From positions 1-64,000 of the forward strand of contig NZ_JAUAOA010000012.1 of assembly GCF_030542965.1 (NCBI RefSeq): DNA of 64,000 nucleotides, in the 5' to 3' direction. Under the pieces are notes generated by a model. It ran no database searches. It saw nothing but the letters and a program-made list of their open reading frames with translations, and was not told the origin of the DNA. The stretch is from Azotosporobacter soli. Lineage in GTDB: Bacteria; Bacillota; Negativicutes; SG130. The translations under genes and the position numbers were made by a program. Below are positions 17,931-28,598 of this stretch, piece by piece (position 1 is the stretch's first letter; each line of letters starts with the position of its first letter).

Positions 17931-20319
17931 AATCGTCCTCTTCTTTTGCACTCGCCGCTTCATTTTTACTGAAATAGCGTTCCATCGCATTTTCATAGCC
18001 CATCAAGATTTCCCGTGGCTTGCTGCCCACATTCGGCCCGAGAATCTTCAATTCTTCCATCCGGTCGATCAGGCGGCCCGCCCGCGTGAAACCGATGCGG
18101 AACTTGCGCTGCAGCATCGACGCCGAGGCCTGCTGCGTCTCCATGATAATGCGCACTGCGTCTTCCAATAATTCGTCTTCACAGACTTCCGCCTGATGTG
18201 CCGCACTCGAATTAGGATTTTCGCAGGTCGTAACGCCATCCACATACTCCGGCGGTTCACTTTGCGCTTTGATGTAATCGGTCAGTGCCTCAACCTCTCC
18301 GTCGGCAATGAATGCGCCTTGGACGCGCAGCGGCTTCGGCGTACCGATCGGATAGAGCAGCATATCGCCTTTGCCCAATAATTTTTCTGCACCGCCCATA
18401 TCGAGGATGGTGCGTGAGTCGACCTGCGACGATACGGCGAAGGCGATGCGCGAAGGCACATTCGCTTTGATCAAGCCGGTAATAACGTCGACCGAAGGGC
18501 GCTGCGTCGCCAGAACCATATGAATGCCGGCGGCTCTCGCTTTTTGTGCCAGACGGATGATGGCATCTTCCACATCGACCGGCGAAACCATCATCAGATC
18601 CGCCAACTCATCGATAACGACCAGAATATACGGCATCTTCGTCCCGCTCGAACCGTCACCCACCGGGAACGCATCGATCTGTTCATTATAACGGCCGATG
18701 TCCCTGACGCCGGCCGCCGCAAACATTTCATAACGGCGATCCATCTCCACGACCGCCCAGCGAAGCGCAGCCGCTGCTTTTTTCGCCTCGGTCACAACCG
18801 GCGTCAGCAAATGAGGCAAGCCATTATAACTTGTAAGTTCAACCACCTTCGGGTCAATCAGGATAAATCGCACCTCATCCGGCGTCGCCCGAAAAAGGAT
18901 GCTCGCCAACAGCGTGTTTACGCATACGCTTTTGCCGGAACCGGTCGAACCGGCCACCAAAAGATGCGGCATCTTGCCCAGATCAGTCGTGATGATATTG
19001 CCCGCGATATCCTTGCCCAGCGCGACGGTCAAATGCGACTTGGCGGTCAAAAAATTCGGATGGTCCAACACATCGCGCAGCGGCACGCTTGAAACCGTCT
19101 TATTCGGCACTTCGATGCCGATCGCAGCTTTGCCGGGAATCGGCGCCTCGATCCGCACGCCCGACGCCGCGAGACTGAGCGCGATGTCATCGGCAAGATT
19201 CACGATGCGGCTTACTTTTACGCCGGGCGCAGGCTCGAGTTCATAGCGCGTCACGGCCGGTCCCTGGCTCACATGCTTTATTTTCGCCTTGACGCCAAAA
19301 CTTTCCAATGTTTCTTCCAGTGTTTTCGCGTTAGCCGCCACTTCCTTATCCTGTTTGCCGTCATTCTTGACGCTCGGCTTATTCAGAAGTGAGAGCGGCG
19401 GCAGCTGATACTGTCCCGGAACCGGCGTTGGTGCGGGATCAAGCAGTCCTGGCAACGGCGTCTCCTTGTTATTCGTCCGCTCCGGCGGCTTCACGTTTTC
19501 ACGCGGCGCCGTTTGACGAACCTTTTGCGGCGGCGCTGCCGGTCTTTCCGGCGTACTGACGCGTTCCTCCAGCAGCGGCGCTTCGTATCGCTCGCTTTCT
19601 TTTTCCTCATGCAGCAGAAGCGGCACTTCTTTTACCGCCTCTGTCTCGCCTGCCAAACGACTGTTGCTGAAGAGGCGGTTAAATAGCGTCGGCGATTCGT
19701 ATTCGCCTTTCTCCTGTTTGCCGGAACGGCCATGCGTGGTAAAACGCCAGTCTTTATCCTGATTATAAAAAGTTTCCGCCTTGCTATGAACGGATTCATA
19801 GGCGGTGGTTATGCCTTCCTGCGTCTTTTGTCCCGCTGCGCTCAACGTATGGTAGAGCGACCAGGTCGTCGCCAATAAGAGTCCCCAGACAGCCATCGCC
19901 AAAACCAGGACCATGCCGCCGTAAAAACCGACGACTTTGCGCAGAAGAAAGAGCACCATGCCGCCAATCAGGCCGCCGCCTTCGAGCAGGCTTTCCGGCA
20001 AGATTTCAGTCCCTTCGGCAACCAGAAAATGATGGAACAACGCCAGTACCGAAACATAAAATAATAACAGACCCCAAAAGCGGCTGCTGAAACGAATCGC
20101 CTGACCGCTTTTAATATACATGCCGCCGATCGCCATGATCAAGATCGGCACGACTACAGCGCCAATACCGAAGGCGTAAGAAAGAAATTTGCCTAAGTAG
20201 CGCCCGAGCACGCCGGTATTGCCGCCATATAAACTGATCAAACCGATAACGCCTAGCGCCATGAGAAACACACCGATTACTTCATAGCGTCTTCTTTCTT
20301 TATCCGTTGCTTTTGCCAA
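17929..20319 (-). CDS. ftsK: FtsK/SpoIIIE family DNA translocase
   Basis: This 796-residue ATP-driven DNA pump clears or transports chromosomal DNA at the division septum (or into the forespore). It has four N-terminal membrane helices (about 12-160), a Pro/Glu-rich linker (about 205-320), a RecA-like motor with Walker A GSTGSGKSVCVN and Walker B ILVVIDELADLMM, and a C-terminal winged-helix gamma domain (about 725-785) for reading polarity sequences. It starts with TTG after AGGGTGAT. Length is typical of SpoIIIE/SftA-type proteins; which of the two roles it plays cannot be told. Confidence 0.95.
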   Translation of the reverse strand: MAKATDKERRRYEVIGVFLMALGVIGLISLYGGNTGVLGRYLGKFLSYAFGIGAVVVPILIMAIGGMYIKSGQAIRFSSRFWGLLLFYVSVLALFHHFLVAEGTEILPESLLEGGGLIGGMVLFLLRKVVGFYGGMVLVLAMAVWGLLLATTWSLYHTLSAAGQKTQEGITTAYESVHSKAETFYNQDKDWRFTTHGRSGKQEKGEYESPTLFNRLFSNSRLAGETEAVKEVPLLLHEEKESERYEAPLLEERVSTPERPAAPPQKVRQTAPRENVKPPERTNNKETPLPGLLDPAPTPVPGQYQLPPLSLLNKPSVKNDGKQDKEVAANAKTLEETLESFGVKAKIKHVSQGPAVTRYELEPAPGVKVSRIVNLADDIALSLAASGVRIEAPIPGKAAIGIEVPNKTVSSVPLRDVLDHPNFLTAKSHLTVALGKDIAGNIITTDLGKMPHLLVAGSTGSGKSVCVNTLLASILFRATPDEVRFILIDPKVVELTSYNGLPHLLTPVVTEAKKAAAALRWAVVEMDRRYEMFAAAGVRDIGRYNEQIDAFPVGDGSSGTKMPYILVVIDELADLMMVSPVDVEDAIIRLAQKARAAGIHMVLATQRPSVDVITGLIKANVPSRIAFAVSSQVDSRTILDMGGAEKLLGKGDMLLYPIGTPKPLRVQGAFIADGEVEALTDYIKAQSEPPEYVDGVTTCENPNSSAAHQAEVCEDELLEDAVRIIMETQQASASMLQRKFRIGFTRAGRLIDRMEELKILGPNVGSKPREILMGYENAMERYFSKNEAASAKEEDD

Positions 20320-20397
20320 TATTCATCACCCTGTGTTCCTTGCGTATTTTCTTCTAGTCATTATATCATATCCTACTATCTTCTCGCCATTAGACAG

Positions 20398-20440
20398 CAA
20401 AATAGACGGACCGCCTTCTTTTCTTAAGAAGCGATCCGTC
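20398..20440 (-). terminator. ribB terminator
   Basis: On the minus strand GACGGATCGCTTCTT pairs with AAGAAGGCGGTCCGTC, followed by the weak T-run TATTTT. It lies just past the ribB stop. Confidence 0.65.
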
Positions 20441-20450
20441 CATTGCTGAC

Positions 20451-21092
20451 TTACTTTTCTTCTATTGCTCTTCTATATTTTATTAAATCGGCCACCGACA
20501 GCAGCGGAAAAGCATGTCTTGCCGCAAACGCAGTGATTTCCGGCAGACGCGCCATTGAGCCATCCTGGTTTGTCAATTCGCATAAGACGCCAAACGGTCT
20601 CAGCCCGGCAAGCCGCATCAGATCGACGGTTGCTTCCGTATGTCCGGGCCGCTCCAGTACGCCGCCTTTTCTGGCACGAAGCGGAAAGACATGACCGGGA
20701 CTGCAAAGGTCGCTATAGCAGGCGTCCTCTTTGATCGCCGCTTTGATCGTCGTCACCCGGTCAGCCGCCGATACGCCGGTCGTCACGCCCTGCGCCGCTT
20801 CAATCGATACGGTGAAATTCGTTTGAAAGGCGCTGGTGTTTTTTTCCGTCATCATCGGCAGCGCCAATCTTTCTACCTGCTCTTCAGGCAGGCAAAGGCA
20901 GACAATTCCGCTGCATTCGCGAATCAACATCGCCATTTCCGCAACACCAATCTTTTCGGCTGAAAAAATCAAATCGCCCTCATTTTCCCGTTCTTCATCA
21001 TCGGTTACCAATACCCCTTTGCCCTCTTGCAAGGATGACAACGCATTGGTCACTCTTTTTTTCCATACGCTTTCTTCTTTTTTCTGATTCAT
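20451..21092 (-). CDS. ribB: 3,4-dihydroxy-2-butanone 4-phosphate synthase
   Basis: This 213-residue enzyme turns ribulose 5-phosphate into the four-carbon precursor of riboflavin. The acidic loop [10 protein letters not shown], the motif [11 protein letters not shown] and the catalytic H/E region [10 protein letters not shown] are intact. It is a stand-alone RibB without the GTP cyclohydrolase II domain that is often fused in Firmicutes (RibBA). It is controlled by the FMN riboswitch upstream at 21171-21312, which suits a single extra riboflavin gene outside the main operon. Confidence 0.95.
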   Translation of the reverse strand: MNQKKEESVWKKRVTNALSSLQEGKGVLVTDDEERENEGDLIFSAEKIGVAEMAMLIRECSGIVCLCLPEEQVERLALPMMTEKNTSAFQTNFTVSIEAAQGVTTGVSAADRVTTIKAAIKEDACYSDLCSPGHVFPLRARKGGVLERPGHTEATVDLMRLAGLRPFGVLCELTNQDGSMARLPEITAFAARHAFPLLSVADLIKYRRAIEEK

Positions 21093-21099
21093 CGTGATA

Positions 21100-21118
21100 C
21101 GCCTCCTTTATTTAGGCG
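21100..21118 (-). promoter_or_regulatory. RBS-sequestering hairpin of ribB
   Basis: On the minus strand CGCCT (21114-21118) can pair with AGGCG (21100-21104), enclosing the ribosome site AAGGAGG. No intrinsic terminator lies between the aptamer and the gene, so FMN control is probably at translation start. Confidence 0.5.
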
Positions 21119-21170
21119 ACTCATCCGAATCAAGGCACAGGAATATACAGTGATTTGGCAAAAGACTGTT

Positions 21171-21312
21171 TTATCCTCTTTCATCCGGACTATAACCGTC
21201 GGCTCTGGCTCAACCAGATCTGCTGCCATCTTGCGGTCTGCAAGAGCGCTTGCGGGCTCCCCGGCTATGCCGGGCTACCGCCGATAGGGAATTTCACCCT
21301 GCCCTGAGAATA
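21171..21312 (-). ncRNA. FMN riboswitch (RFN element)
   Basis: The conserved RFN blocks are present in order on the minus strand: TTCTCAGGGCAGGGTGAAAT, TCCCTATCGGCGGTA, AGCCCG, GCCGACGGTTATAGTCCGG and ATGAAAGAGGATAA. It binds FMN and should switch off ribB. It is about 80 bases upstream of the start codon. Confidence 0.96.
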
Positions 21313-21353
21313 AGTCTGCTTCTTTACTTTATCTTTCTGCCTATTTTTTTTCA

Positions 21354-21382
21354 ATTACAGATGACTGCCACTCTTCTTACAA
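21354..21382 (-). promoter_or_regulatory. candidate ribB promoter
   Basis: On the minus strand TTGTAA (21377-21382) and TGTAAT (21354-21359) are 17 bases apart and lead directly into the riboswitch. Confidence 0.45.
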
Positions 21383-21395
21383 TTGCCCATTACGC

Positions 21396-21430
21396 AAAAA
21401 AAAGATGGTCTCAATTAATTTGAGACCATC
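21396..21430 (-). terminator. terminator after the NRAMP-like gene
   Basis: On the minus strand GATGGTCTCAA pairs with TTGAGACCATC and is followed by TTTTTTTT. Confidence 0.9.
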
Positions 21431-21438
21431 GGAGACTG

Positions 21439-22707
21439 TCAGAGAAGCGTTTTGATCCATTCCGCCGTTTCCGGAAAGAGCGTCGTAACCAACAACACCA
21501 ACGTGAGCAGGATCAGGAATGTGGTGAAGACCCAGGTGATGGCGTTATAAGTCTTCGACGTGGCATGTTTGCCCATCAGATTCACATTGCTGGCGATCAA
21601 GACCATAAAGACCAAAATCGGCGGCAGCAATACGCCGTTGACGACCTGCGTCGTCAGCATGACCTGGTACAATGATAAATCCGGCCAAAGCACGATCGCC
21701 GCGCCCAGGACGATCATCACCGTATAAAGGCCGAAAAAGACCGGCGCCTCTTTATAATTCTTGCTGATCCCCTGTTCAAAGCCGAACGCTTCGCAGATCG
21801 CATACGAGGTGCTAAGCGGCAGAACAAACGCCGCCAGCATCGATGCGCCAAGTAAGCCTAAGGCAAAGAGGAAACTGGCGTACTTTCCCGCCAGCGGTTC
21901 CAGAGCAATTGCCGCATCCTTCGCCGTCTCTATCGTGATGCCGTTCGCGTACAGCGTCGCTGCCGTGGCGACCATGATGAAAAAGGCAATAAAGCCGGTA
22001 AAGAAAGAACCGATCATCACGTCCCAGCGCGTATAGCGGTATTCTTTCGCGGTGATGCCTTTGTCAACGACCGAAGACTGCACATAAAACTGTCCCCACG
22101 GCGTAATCGTCGTGCCGATGACGCCAACCGCAAGCAGAAGAAAGTCTACATCGCCGGAAAAGCTTGGCGTTACCGAAGCCTTTAAGACTTCCTGCCATGG
22201 CGGATCGACGATCACGCCCGACACCACATAGCTCAAAAAGACCAGGCAAAGAGCAAAGAACACTTTCTCCACGCGCTGATAATCCGCCTTCACCACCAGC
22301 CACCAGATCATCAGCGCCATACAGGGCACCGAGATGTACTTGGATATGCCGAACAGTTCAAAACTCGTGGCAATACCGGAAAACTCAGAGACCGTGGTGC
22401 CGATATTGGCGATCAGCAGGACGGACATCGCGAAAAACGTCCATTTCACACCGTACTGTTCACGGATCAGATCCGATAATCCTTTACCGGTGACCGCGCC
22501 GGTTCGCGCCGATATTTCCTGGGCAATAGCCAGACAAACGGTACTGACCAGCATCGTGAAAATTAATTGATAACCGTATTTTGCACCCGCCGCCGCATAG
22601 GTCGCAATGCCGCCGGCATCATTGTCGGCAAACGCCGTAACGATACCCGGCCCCATCACGCCCAGAAACATAGCCAAGCGGGGAAATTGTTTGCGCCAGC
22701 TTTTCAT
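21439..22707 (-). CDS. NRAMP-related divalent cation transporter
   Basis: This 422-residue membrane protein has 11 hydrophobic helices and the NRAMP fold. In true Mn/Fe NRAMPs helix 1 carries DPGN and helix 6 carries MPH; here they read DAGG (in FADNDAGGIAT) and TPWG (in GTTITPWGQFY). Loss of the metal-binding methionine is a hallmark of NRAMP-related carriers for other ions such as magnesium. The start ATG 22707 shares its A with the stop of the upstream MgtE-like sensor gene, so the two are translationally coupled. I infer Mg2+ rather than Mn2+ transport; that is not proven. Confidence 0.85.
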   Translation of the reverse strand: MKSWRKQFPRLAMFLGVMGPGIVTAFADNDAGGIATYAAAGAKYGYQLIFTMLVSTVCLAIAQEISARTGAVTGKGLSDLIREQYGVKWTFFAMSVLLIANIGTTVSEFSGIATSFELFGISKYISVPCMALMIWWLVVKADYQRVEKVFFALCLVFLSYVVSGVIVDPPWQEVLKASVTPSFSGDVDFLLLAVGVIGTTITPWGQFYVQSSVVDKGITAKEYRYTRWDVMIGSFFTGFIAFFIMVATAATLYANGITIETAKDAAIALEPLAGKYASFLFALGLLGASMLAAFVLPLSTSYAICEAFGFEQGISKNYKEAPVFFGLYTVMIVLGAAIVLWPDLSLYQVMLTTQVVNGVLLPPILVFMVLIASNVNLMGKHATSKTYNAITWVFTTFLILLTLVLLVTTLFPETAEWIKTLL

Positions 22708-23996
22708 TACTGTTTCCACCCCCTACCAGAGCGCTTGCCGCTCAGCAGGTTCGAAAATATTTCCACCCGACTGCGATCCGACATCAAGATATCCATGACG
22801 TCATCGACCGTGATGATGCCCTGCAGGACATTTTCCTCATCGACGACCGGCAAGGCCAACAGGCTGTATTTATGTATTTTATCCGCCACGGTGGAGTGAT
22901 CATCCTCAAAATGGACTGTGACGACTTTTTTATGCATGAAATCCGTCAGTCTTTTCTCGGGCGGCGTCAGGATTAATTCGCGCAGCGAACACACGCCAAG
23001 CAGATGTTCCTGCTCATCCGTGACGTAGAGATAATAGATCGTCTCGGCTTCCGGCGCCATACGACGCAATTCGTCGATCGCTTCCTGCGCCGTCAATTCA
23101 GGCGCAACCGCGATATATTCGGTCGTCATCAACGCTCCGGCCGTTTCATCGTCGTAGTCCATCAGTTCCTGGACTTCATCGGCCTCTTCCTTTTCCATCA
23201 GACTGAGAATTTCACGCGATTTTTCTTCCGGCAACTCGCCCAGAATATCGGCCGCTTCATCCGGCGGCAATTCTTCGAGCAGATCCGATGCCTTTTGCTG
23301 ATCCATCTGCTCGATGATTTCTACCTGCGTCTCCAGTTCCATTTCAGCCAGCGCATCGGCTGCTTGTTGTTCATCCAAATTTTCCAGGAAACTGGCCCGC
23401 TTATTATAATCCATATCCTCAATCAAATCGGCGATATCCGCCGGATGCATCTGCCCCAGTTGTTCTTTTTCCCGCTTCAGTTGCAGATTGGACGTCCGGT
23501 TCTCGAGCGGATTTATATGCTGCCAGCCCAAGAGATTGTCGGCCCGGTTCTTCACTAAAAATTCAATGCCTAAACGACGGCATAGGCCTTTGAGCCCGAT
23601 ATCCACCGCCGTCAGCGCGACATGCGTTTGGCCTTGCGCGGTCGTAAACCACGAGAGCATGATATCATTGACCCGAACCAGTTTCGTCCCTTTTAAATCA
23701 ATGATTTGCTTATCGAGCAACCATTTTGCAATATAGGTTTCTTCTTCACGCAACTGAATGTTGCAGCTTGCCTGCATCGGCCCCGCCAAGCGGATGCCTT
23801 CTTCGGACATCTCCTTGATCACGCTGCACGGAATCAGACAATGACTATCTTTCTCATATTTTATCCCTACGATCCACGGCGTTGCATTGTCCCAGGATAC
23901 GGCCATGTCTCTTACTTTGCCGACCTGCTGTCCATTTGAATCGTAGATAGGTTTTCCTTTTATACGGCTGAAATACAGCTCGGTTCTTTGTTCCAT
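22707..23996 (-). CDS. pore-less MgtE-type sensor: PRC-barrel, MgtE_N, CBS pair
   Basis: This 429-residue soluble protein has a duplicated PRC-barrel-like region (about 1-150), an MgtE N-terminal superhelical domain (about 165-285; motifs MHPADIADLIEDMD and LPPDEAADILGELP) and two CBS domains (about 285-415; ending GIITVDDVMDILM). It lacks the five membrane helices of the MgtE magnesium channel. In MgtE the N and CBS domains bind Mg2+ and close the pore; here they probably gate the coupled NRAMP-like carrier. ATG 23996 follows AAGGAGGGAG. Two short upstream ORFs precede it. Confidence 0.9.
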   Translation of the reverse strand: MEQRTELYFSRIKGKPIYDSNGQQVGKVRDMAVSWDNATPWIVGIKYEKDSHCLIPCSVIKEMSEEGIRLAGPMQASCNIQLREEETYIAKWLLDKQIIDLKGTKLVRVNDIMLSWFTTAQGQTHVALTAVDIGLKGLCRRLGIEFLVKNRADNLLGWQHINPLENRTSNLQLKREKEQLGQMHPADIADLIEDMDYNKRASFLENLDEQQAADALAEMELETQVEIIEQMDQQKASDLLEELPPDEAADILGELPEEKSREILSLMEKEEADEVQELMDYDDETAGALMTTEYIAVAPELTAQEAIDELRRMAPEAETIYYLYVTDEQEHLLGVCSLRELILTPPEKRLTDFMHKKVVTVHFEDDHSTVADKIHKYSLLALPVVDEENVLQGIITVDDVMDILMSDRSRVEIFSNLLSGKRSGRGWKQ

Positions 23997-24009
23997 CGAA
24001 ACTCCCTCC

Positions 24010-24087
24010 TTATATGCAGAGGACTCCGTCCTCTGATTTTTCAAACGCGATCATATCTTGGTTTCTACTATCAGGGCCAGCGTCCAC
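24010..24087 (-). CDS. 25-codon leader peptide upstream of the Mg sensor
   Basis: A GTG start lies seven bases after a near-perfect ribosome site (AGGAGG of AGGAGGTGA, 24092-24100). The peptide begins MDAGPDSRNQDM and ends EDGVLCI. Its TAA stop touches the ribosome site of the sensor gene. An 8-bp stem-loop (24017-24035) lies in its last codons. The early Asp-Pro-Asp content recalls magnesium-responsive leader peptides of the MgtL type, in which acidic/proline codons destabilise ribosomes at low Mg2+. It could couple or regulate translation of the sensor and carrier. No homologue is known to me. Confidence 0.6.
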   Translation of the reverse strand: MDAGPDSRNQDMIAFEKSEDGVLCI

Positions 24088-24113
24088 GCTTTCACCTCCT
24101 CTTAACCTTCGCT

Positions 24114-24206
24114 TCATTTTGCAAACATAGAAAAAACCTTCCCGAATAAATCAGTAAGGCCGATCACAAGTTTCTTATTGCCATACTCAACTCTGCTTTT
24201 CATCAT
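24114..24206 (-). CDS. possible 30-codon upstream ORF
   Basis: An ATGATG start opens a 30-residue frame (MMKSRVEYGNKKLVIG...) with an amphipathic, Lys-rich sequence. It lies on the same leader RNA, 26 bases before the leader-peptide start. No convincing ribosome site precedes it, so it may be chance. Confidence 0.3.
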   Translation of the reverse strand: MMKSRVEYGNKKLVIGLTDLFGKVFSMFAK

Positions 24207-24252
24207 TTTAACGACAATATCTTAGCAAGGATCAAATCATTGTTCCTGGTTT

Positions 24253-24280
24253 ATTATACTCCTTCTATTCTTGACGTCAA
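24253..24280 (-). promoter_or_regulatory. sigma-A promoter of the sensor-NRAMP operon
   Basis: On the minus strand TTGACG (24275-24280) and TATAAT (24253-24258) are 16 bases apart. Transcription from about 24246 gives a 250-base leader containing both small ORFs. Confidence 0.75.
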
Positions 24281-24310
24281 TGGTATATTGGAGAAATTAA
24301 CGATAAATAC

Positions 24311-24355
24311 GGCCAAATTTAACAATCTAATAGATTTAGCCTGCTAAATCTGGCC
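24311..24355. promoter_or_regulatory. palindromic intergenic sequence
   Basis: AGATTTAG-CCTG-CTAAATCT (24332-24351) lies inside an outer GGCCA...TGGCC pairing (24311-24355). It is upstream of the promoter at 24253-24280 and downstream of the kinase gene. It may be a weak terminator for the kinase or a binding site; the sequence does not decide. Confidence 0.35.
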
Positions 24356-24417
24356 TTAGGTCTCATTATCGCAATCAGACCGTTAATTTCTTCCCTTTTC
24401 ACACTCGCAAACTTTGT

Positions 24418-25650
24418 TTATCCTTTTTCGAGCAGCGGAAAAAATACAGAAAACGAAGTTCCTTTTCCTTTCTCGCTTTTCACTTCGATGCTGCCGCCAT
24501 GCGAATCGACGATCCAGCGCGCGATCGAAAGGCCAAGACCAGCGGCTCCGTTTTCACGCGCGTTAGCCGACTGGTAAAAACGGTCGAAGATCCGCGGCAA
24601 CTCATCCTGCTCGATTCCTTCGCCGTTATCGATCACCTCTAAGACGGCTTTTCGTTCCACTTTTTTTACCTTGATGACAATCTTACCTTTTTCCTTTGTA
24701 TGACGCAGCGCATTATCGAGCAGGATCGATAAGACCTGCCGGATGCGGTTCCGGTCGCCGTTGACCGAAACATCGAGCGCCACTTCTTGTTCCAGGACGA
24801 TCTTTTTGCCAATGGCCAAGGAGCGGAAAGTCTGCACCGTTTCATAGACGATCTTATTCAGCCAGATCACTTCTTTGACCAACGGCTGCTGCTGCGCATC
24901 CGCCCTGGCGAGGAAAAGCAGGGAATCCACCAGATTATTCATACGCTGGCTTTCCAGATCGATATGGCGCAGCCATTGCTCCTGACTTTGAATCGTCTCC
25001 GCCTTGCATTGCCAGAGAATGTCAAGATTGGCGCGTATTACGGCAAGCGGCGTTCTCAGTTCATGCGATGTTTCGGTAACAAAATCCTGTTGCTGCTGCC
25101 ATGCCTCTTTTACCGGAATCATCGCTCTGGCCGCTAAGAAGAAACTGGCGACCAAAGCCAGGCCCAGGCAAATGATGCTCGACCAAAGGACGGTCTCCAA
25201 CAAGACGTCGAGTGAATGCCGGTAGAGGCTAAAATTGCGCAGGACGACAATCTGTCCATTATATTGCGGATCATGCATGACAAAATAAGCATATTCCTGC
25301 GTCTGCCAGTTGATGATGCCTTTGCCGTCTTTATCGTCCAATGCCATATTTAAAAAATCATGCCATTTTTCTCTCTCGACCGGCATATAGGAAGAAGAGG
25401 CAATCACATTTCCCATTTCGTCCGTGCGAAAGAAAAAAGCGCTGGGTAGACGGCTTTTACGGCGCTGCCCGATGTCATCATATTGATGTCCCACCAGAAT
25501 CTCTCCGGCTAGCTGCGTCAGATTCTCTATCGCATAATCCTCGATTTGAAAGACCATCGTCCAATAAGTAAACGTGGATAAGATCAACAACAACAGCGAA
25601 AACAGCGTCATATTAAGCAGCGTCATCTGTCGCCGTAACTTTTTAAACAT
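24418..25650 (-). CDS. membrane sensor histidine kinase
   Basis: This 410-residue kinase has two membrane helices (about 10-32 and 150-172) around an extracytoplasmic sensor domain of about 115 residues, then HisKA and HATPase domains. The H-box is TSHELRTPLAVIRANL, the N-box ILLDNALRHTKEKG, and the G boxes are DNGEGIEQDEL and GAAGLGLSIA. A HAMP domain is not obvious. It lies one base after its cognate response regulator gene. The signal is unknown. Confidence 0.93.
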   Translation of the reverse strand: MFKKLRRQMTLLNMTLFSLLLLILSTFTYWTMVFQIEDYAIENLTQLAGEILVGHQYDDIGQRRKSRLPSAFFFRTDEMGNVIASSSYMPVEREKWHDFLNMALDDKDGKGIINWQTQEYAYFVMHDPQYNGQIVVLRNFSLYRHSLDVLLETVLWSSIICLGLALVASFFLAARAMIPVKEAWQQQQDFVTETSHELRTPLAVIRANLDILWQCKAETIQSQEQWLRHIDLESQRMNNLVDSLLFLARADAQQQPLVKEVIWLNKIVYETVQTFRSLAIGKKIVLEQEVALDVSVNGDRNRIRQVLSILLDNALRHTKEKGKIVIKVKKVERKAVLEVIDNGEGIEQDELPRIFDRFYQSANARENGAAGLGLSIARWIVDSHGGSIEVKSEKGKGTSFSVFFPLLEKG

Positions 25651-25651
25651 C

Positions 25652-26311
25652 TTATTCCTCCCACATGTATCCTTTGCTTCTTATCGTTCGGATGGATGTT
25701 GTCTGCAATTTTTTTCGCAAATAATGAATATATAAGTCGATATTGCCCGGTTCGATGTCAGAAGCATAGCCCCAAATCCGCTCCAGGATGATTTCTTTCG
25801 TCACCACATTGTTGGCGTTGCGCAACAACAACTCCAATAAGCTGCTTTCCGTCGGCGTCAGGCGAATCACTTCGCCGCCCTGTACGACCTCGCCCTTGGC
25901 CGGCGTGAAGCGAAACGAAGGCGTTGCCATTTCACTCTCCTGCAGCGGCGCTTGGCCGCGTCTGGTTAAGGCCCGTACCCGCGCCAACAGTTCTTCTGTG
26001 GCAAACGGCTTCAGCAGATAATCGTCTGCGCCCGAATCTAAACCTTGGACCCGATCCTGCACCGTATCACGCGCCGTGACCATCAAAACAGGAATTTCAA
26101 GCTGCAATTCCCTGAGTTCGCGCAATACTTCTATGCCGTTCATCTTCGGCAGCATACGATCCAAAACAATCAGATCATAAACTTTTTCAAGCGCCAGCTT
26201 CAAGCCAGCTGCGCCGTCATACGCAACATCGACTTGATAACGCTGACTCCTCAATAAATAAGCCAACGAATCGGCCAAACTTTTTTCATCTTCGACCAAC
26301 AACAAACGCAT
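25652..26311 (-). CDS. OmpR/PhoB-family response regulator
   Basis: This 219-residue regulator has a receiver domain (1-115) with phospho-acceptor Asp in LIVLDRMLPKMNG, conserved Thr (MVTARD) and Lys (LLKPF), and a C-terminal winged-helix DNA-binding domain (about 130-217). It forms a two-component operon with the kinase downstream. ATG 26311 is nine bases after GGAAGGGG; GTG 26317 is an alternative start. Confidence 0.93.
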   Translation of the reverse strand: MRLLLVEDEKSLADSLAYLLRSQRYQVDVAYDGAAGLKLALEKVYDLIVLDRMLPKMNGIEVLRELRELQLEIPVLMVTARDTVQDRVQGLDSGADDYLLKPFATEELLARVRALTRRGQAPLQESEMATPSFRFTPAKGEVVQGGEVIRLTPTESSLLELLLRNANNVVTKEIILERIWGYASDIEPGNIDLYIHYLRKKLQTTSIRTIRSKGYMWEE

Positions 26312-26349
26312 CTTCACTATCCCCTTCCGCTTGCAACTTGCTTTTTAAA

Positions 26350-26403
26350 AGAAAAACCCCGCCTCCAGCCCGGCCAGTCGGCCCGGCATAAGACGGGGTT
26401 TTC
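26350..26403 (-). terminator. terminator of the dnaN-gyrB cluster
   Basis: On the minus strand AAAACCCCG pairs with CGGGGTTTTTC, with an inner GCCGGGCC/GGCCGGGC stem. It directly follows gyrB. Confidence 0.9.
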
Positions 26404-26406
26404 TTG

Positions 26407-28598
<2,192 letters not shown>

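Noticed and set aside
21439-22707. Plain Mn/Fe NRAMP (mntH) annotation
   Set aside because: The two metal-binding motifs DPGN and MPH are both altered, and the coupled gene is a magnesium-type sensor, so the mntH symbol would mislead.
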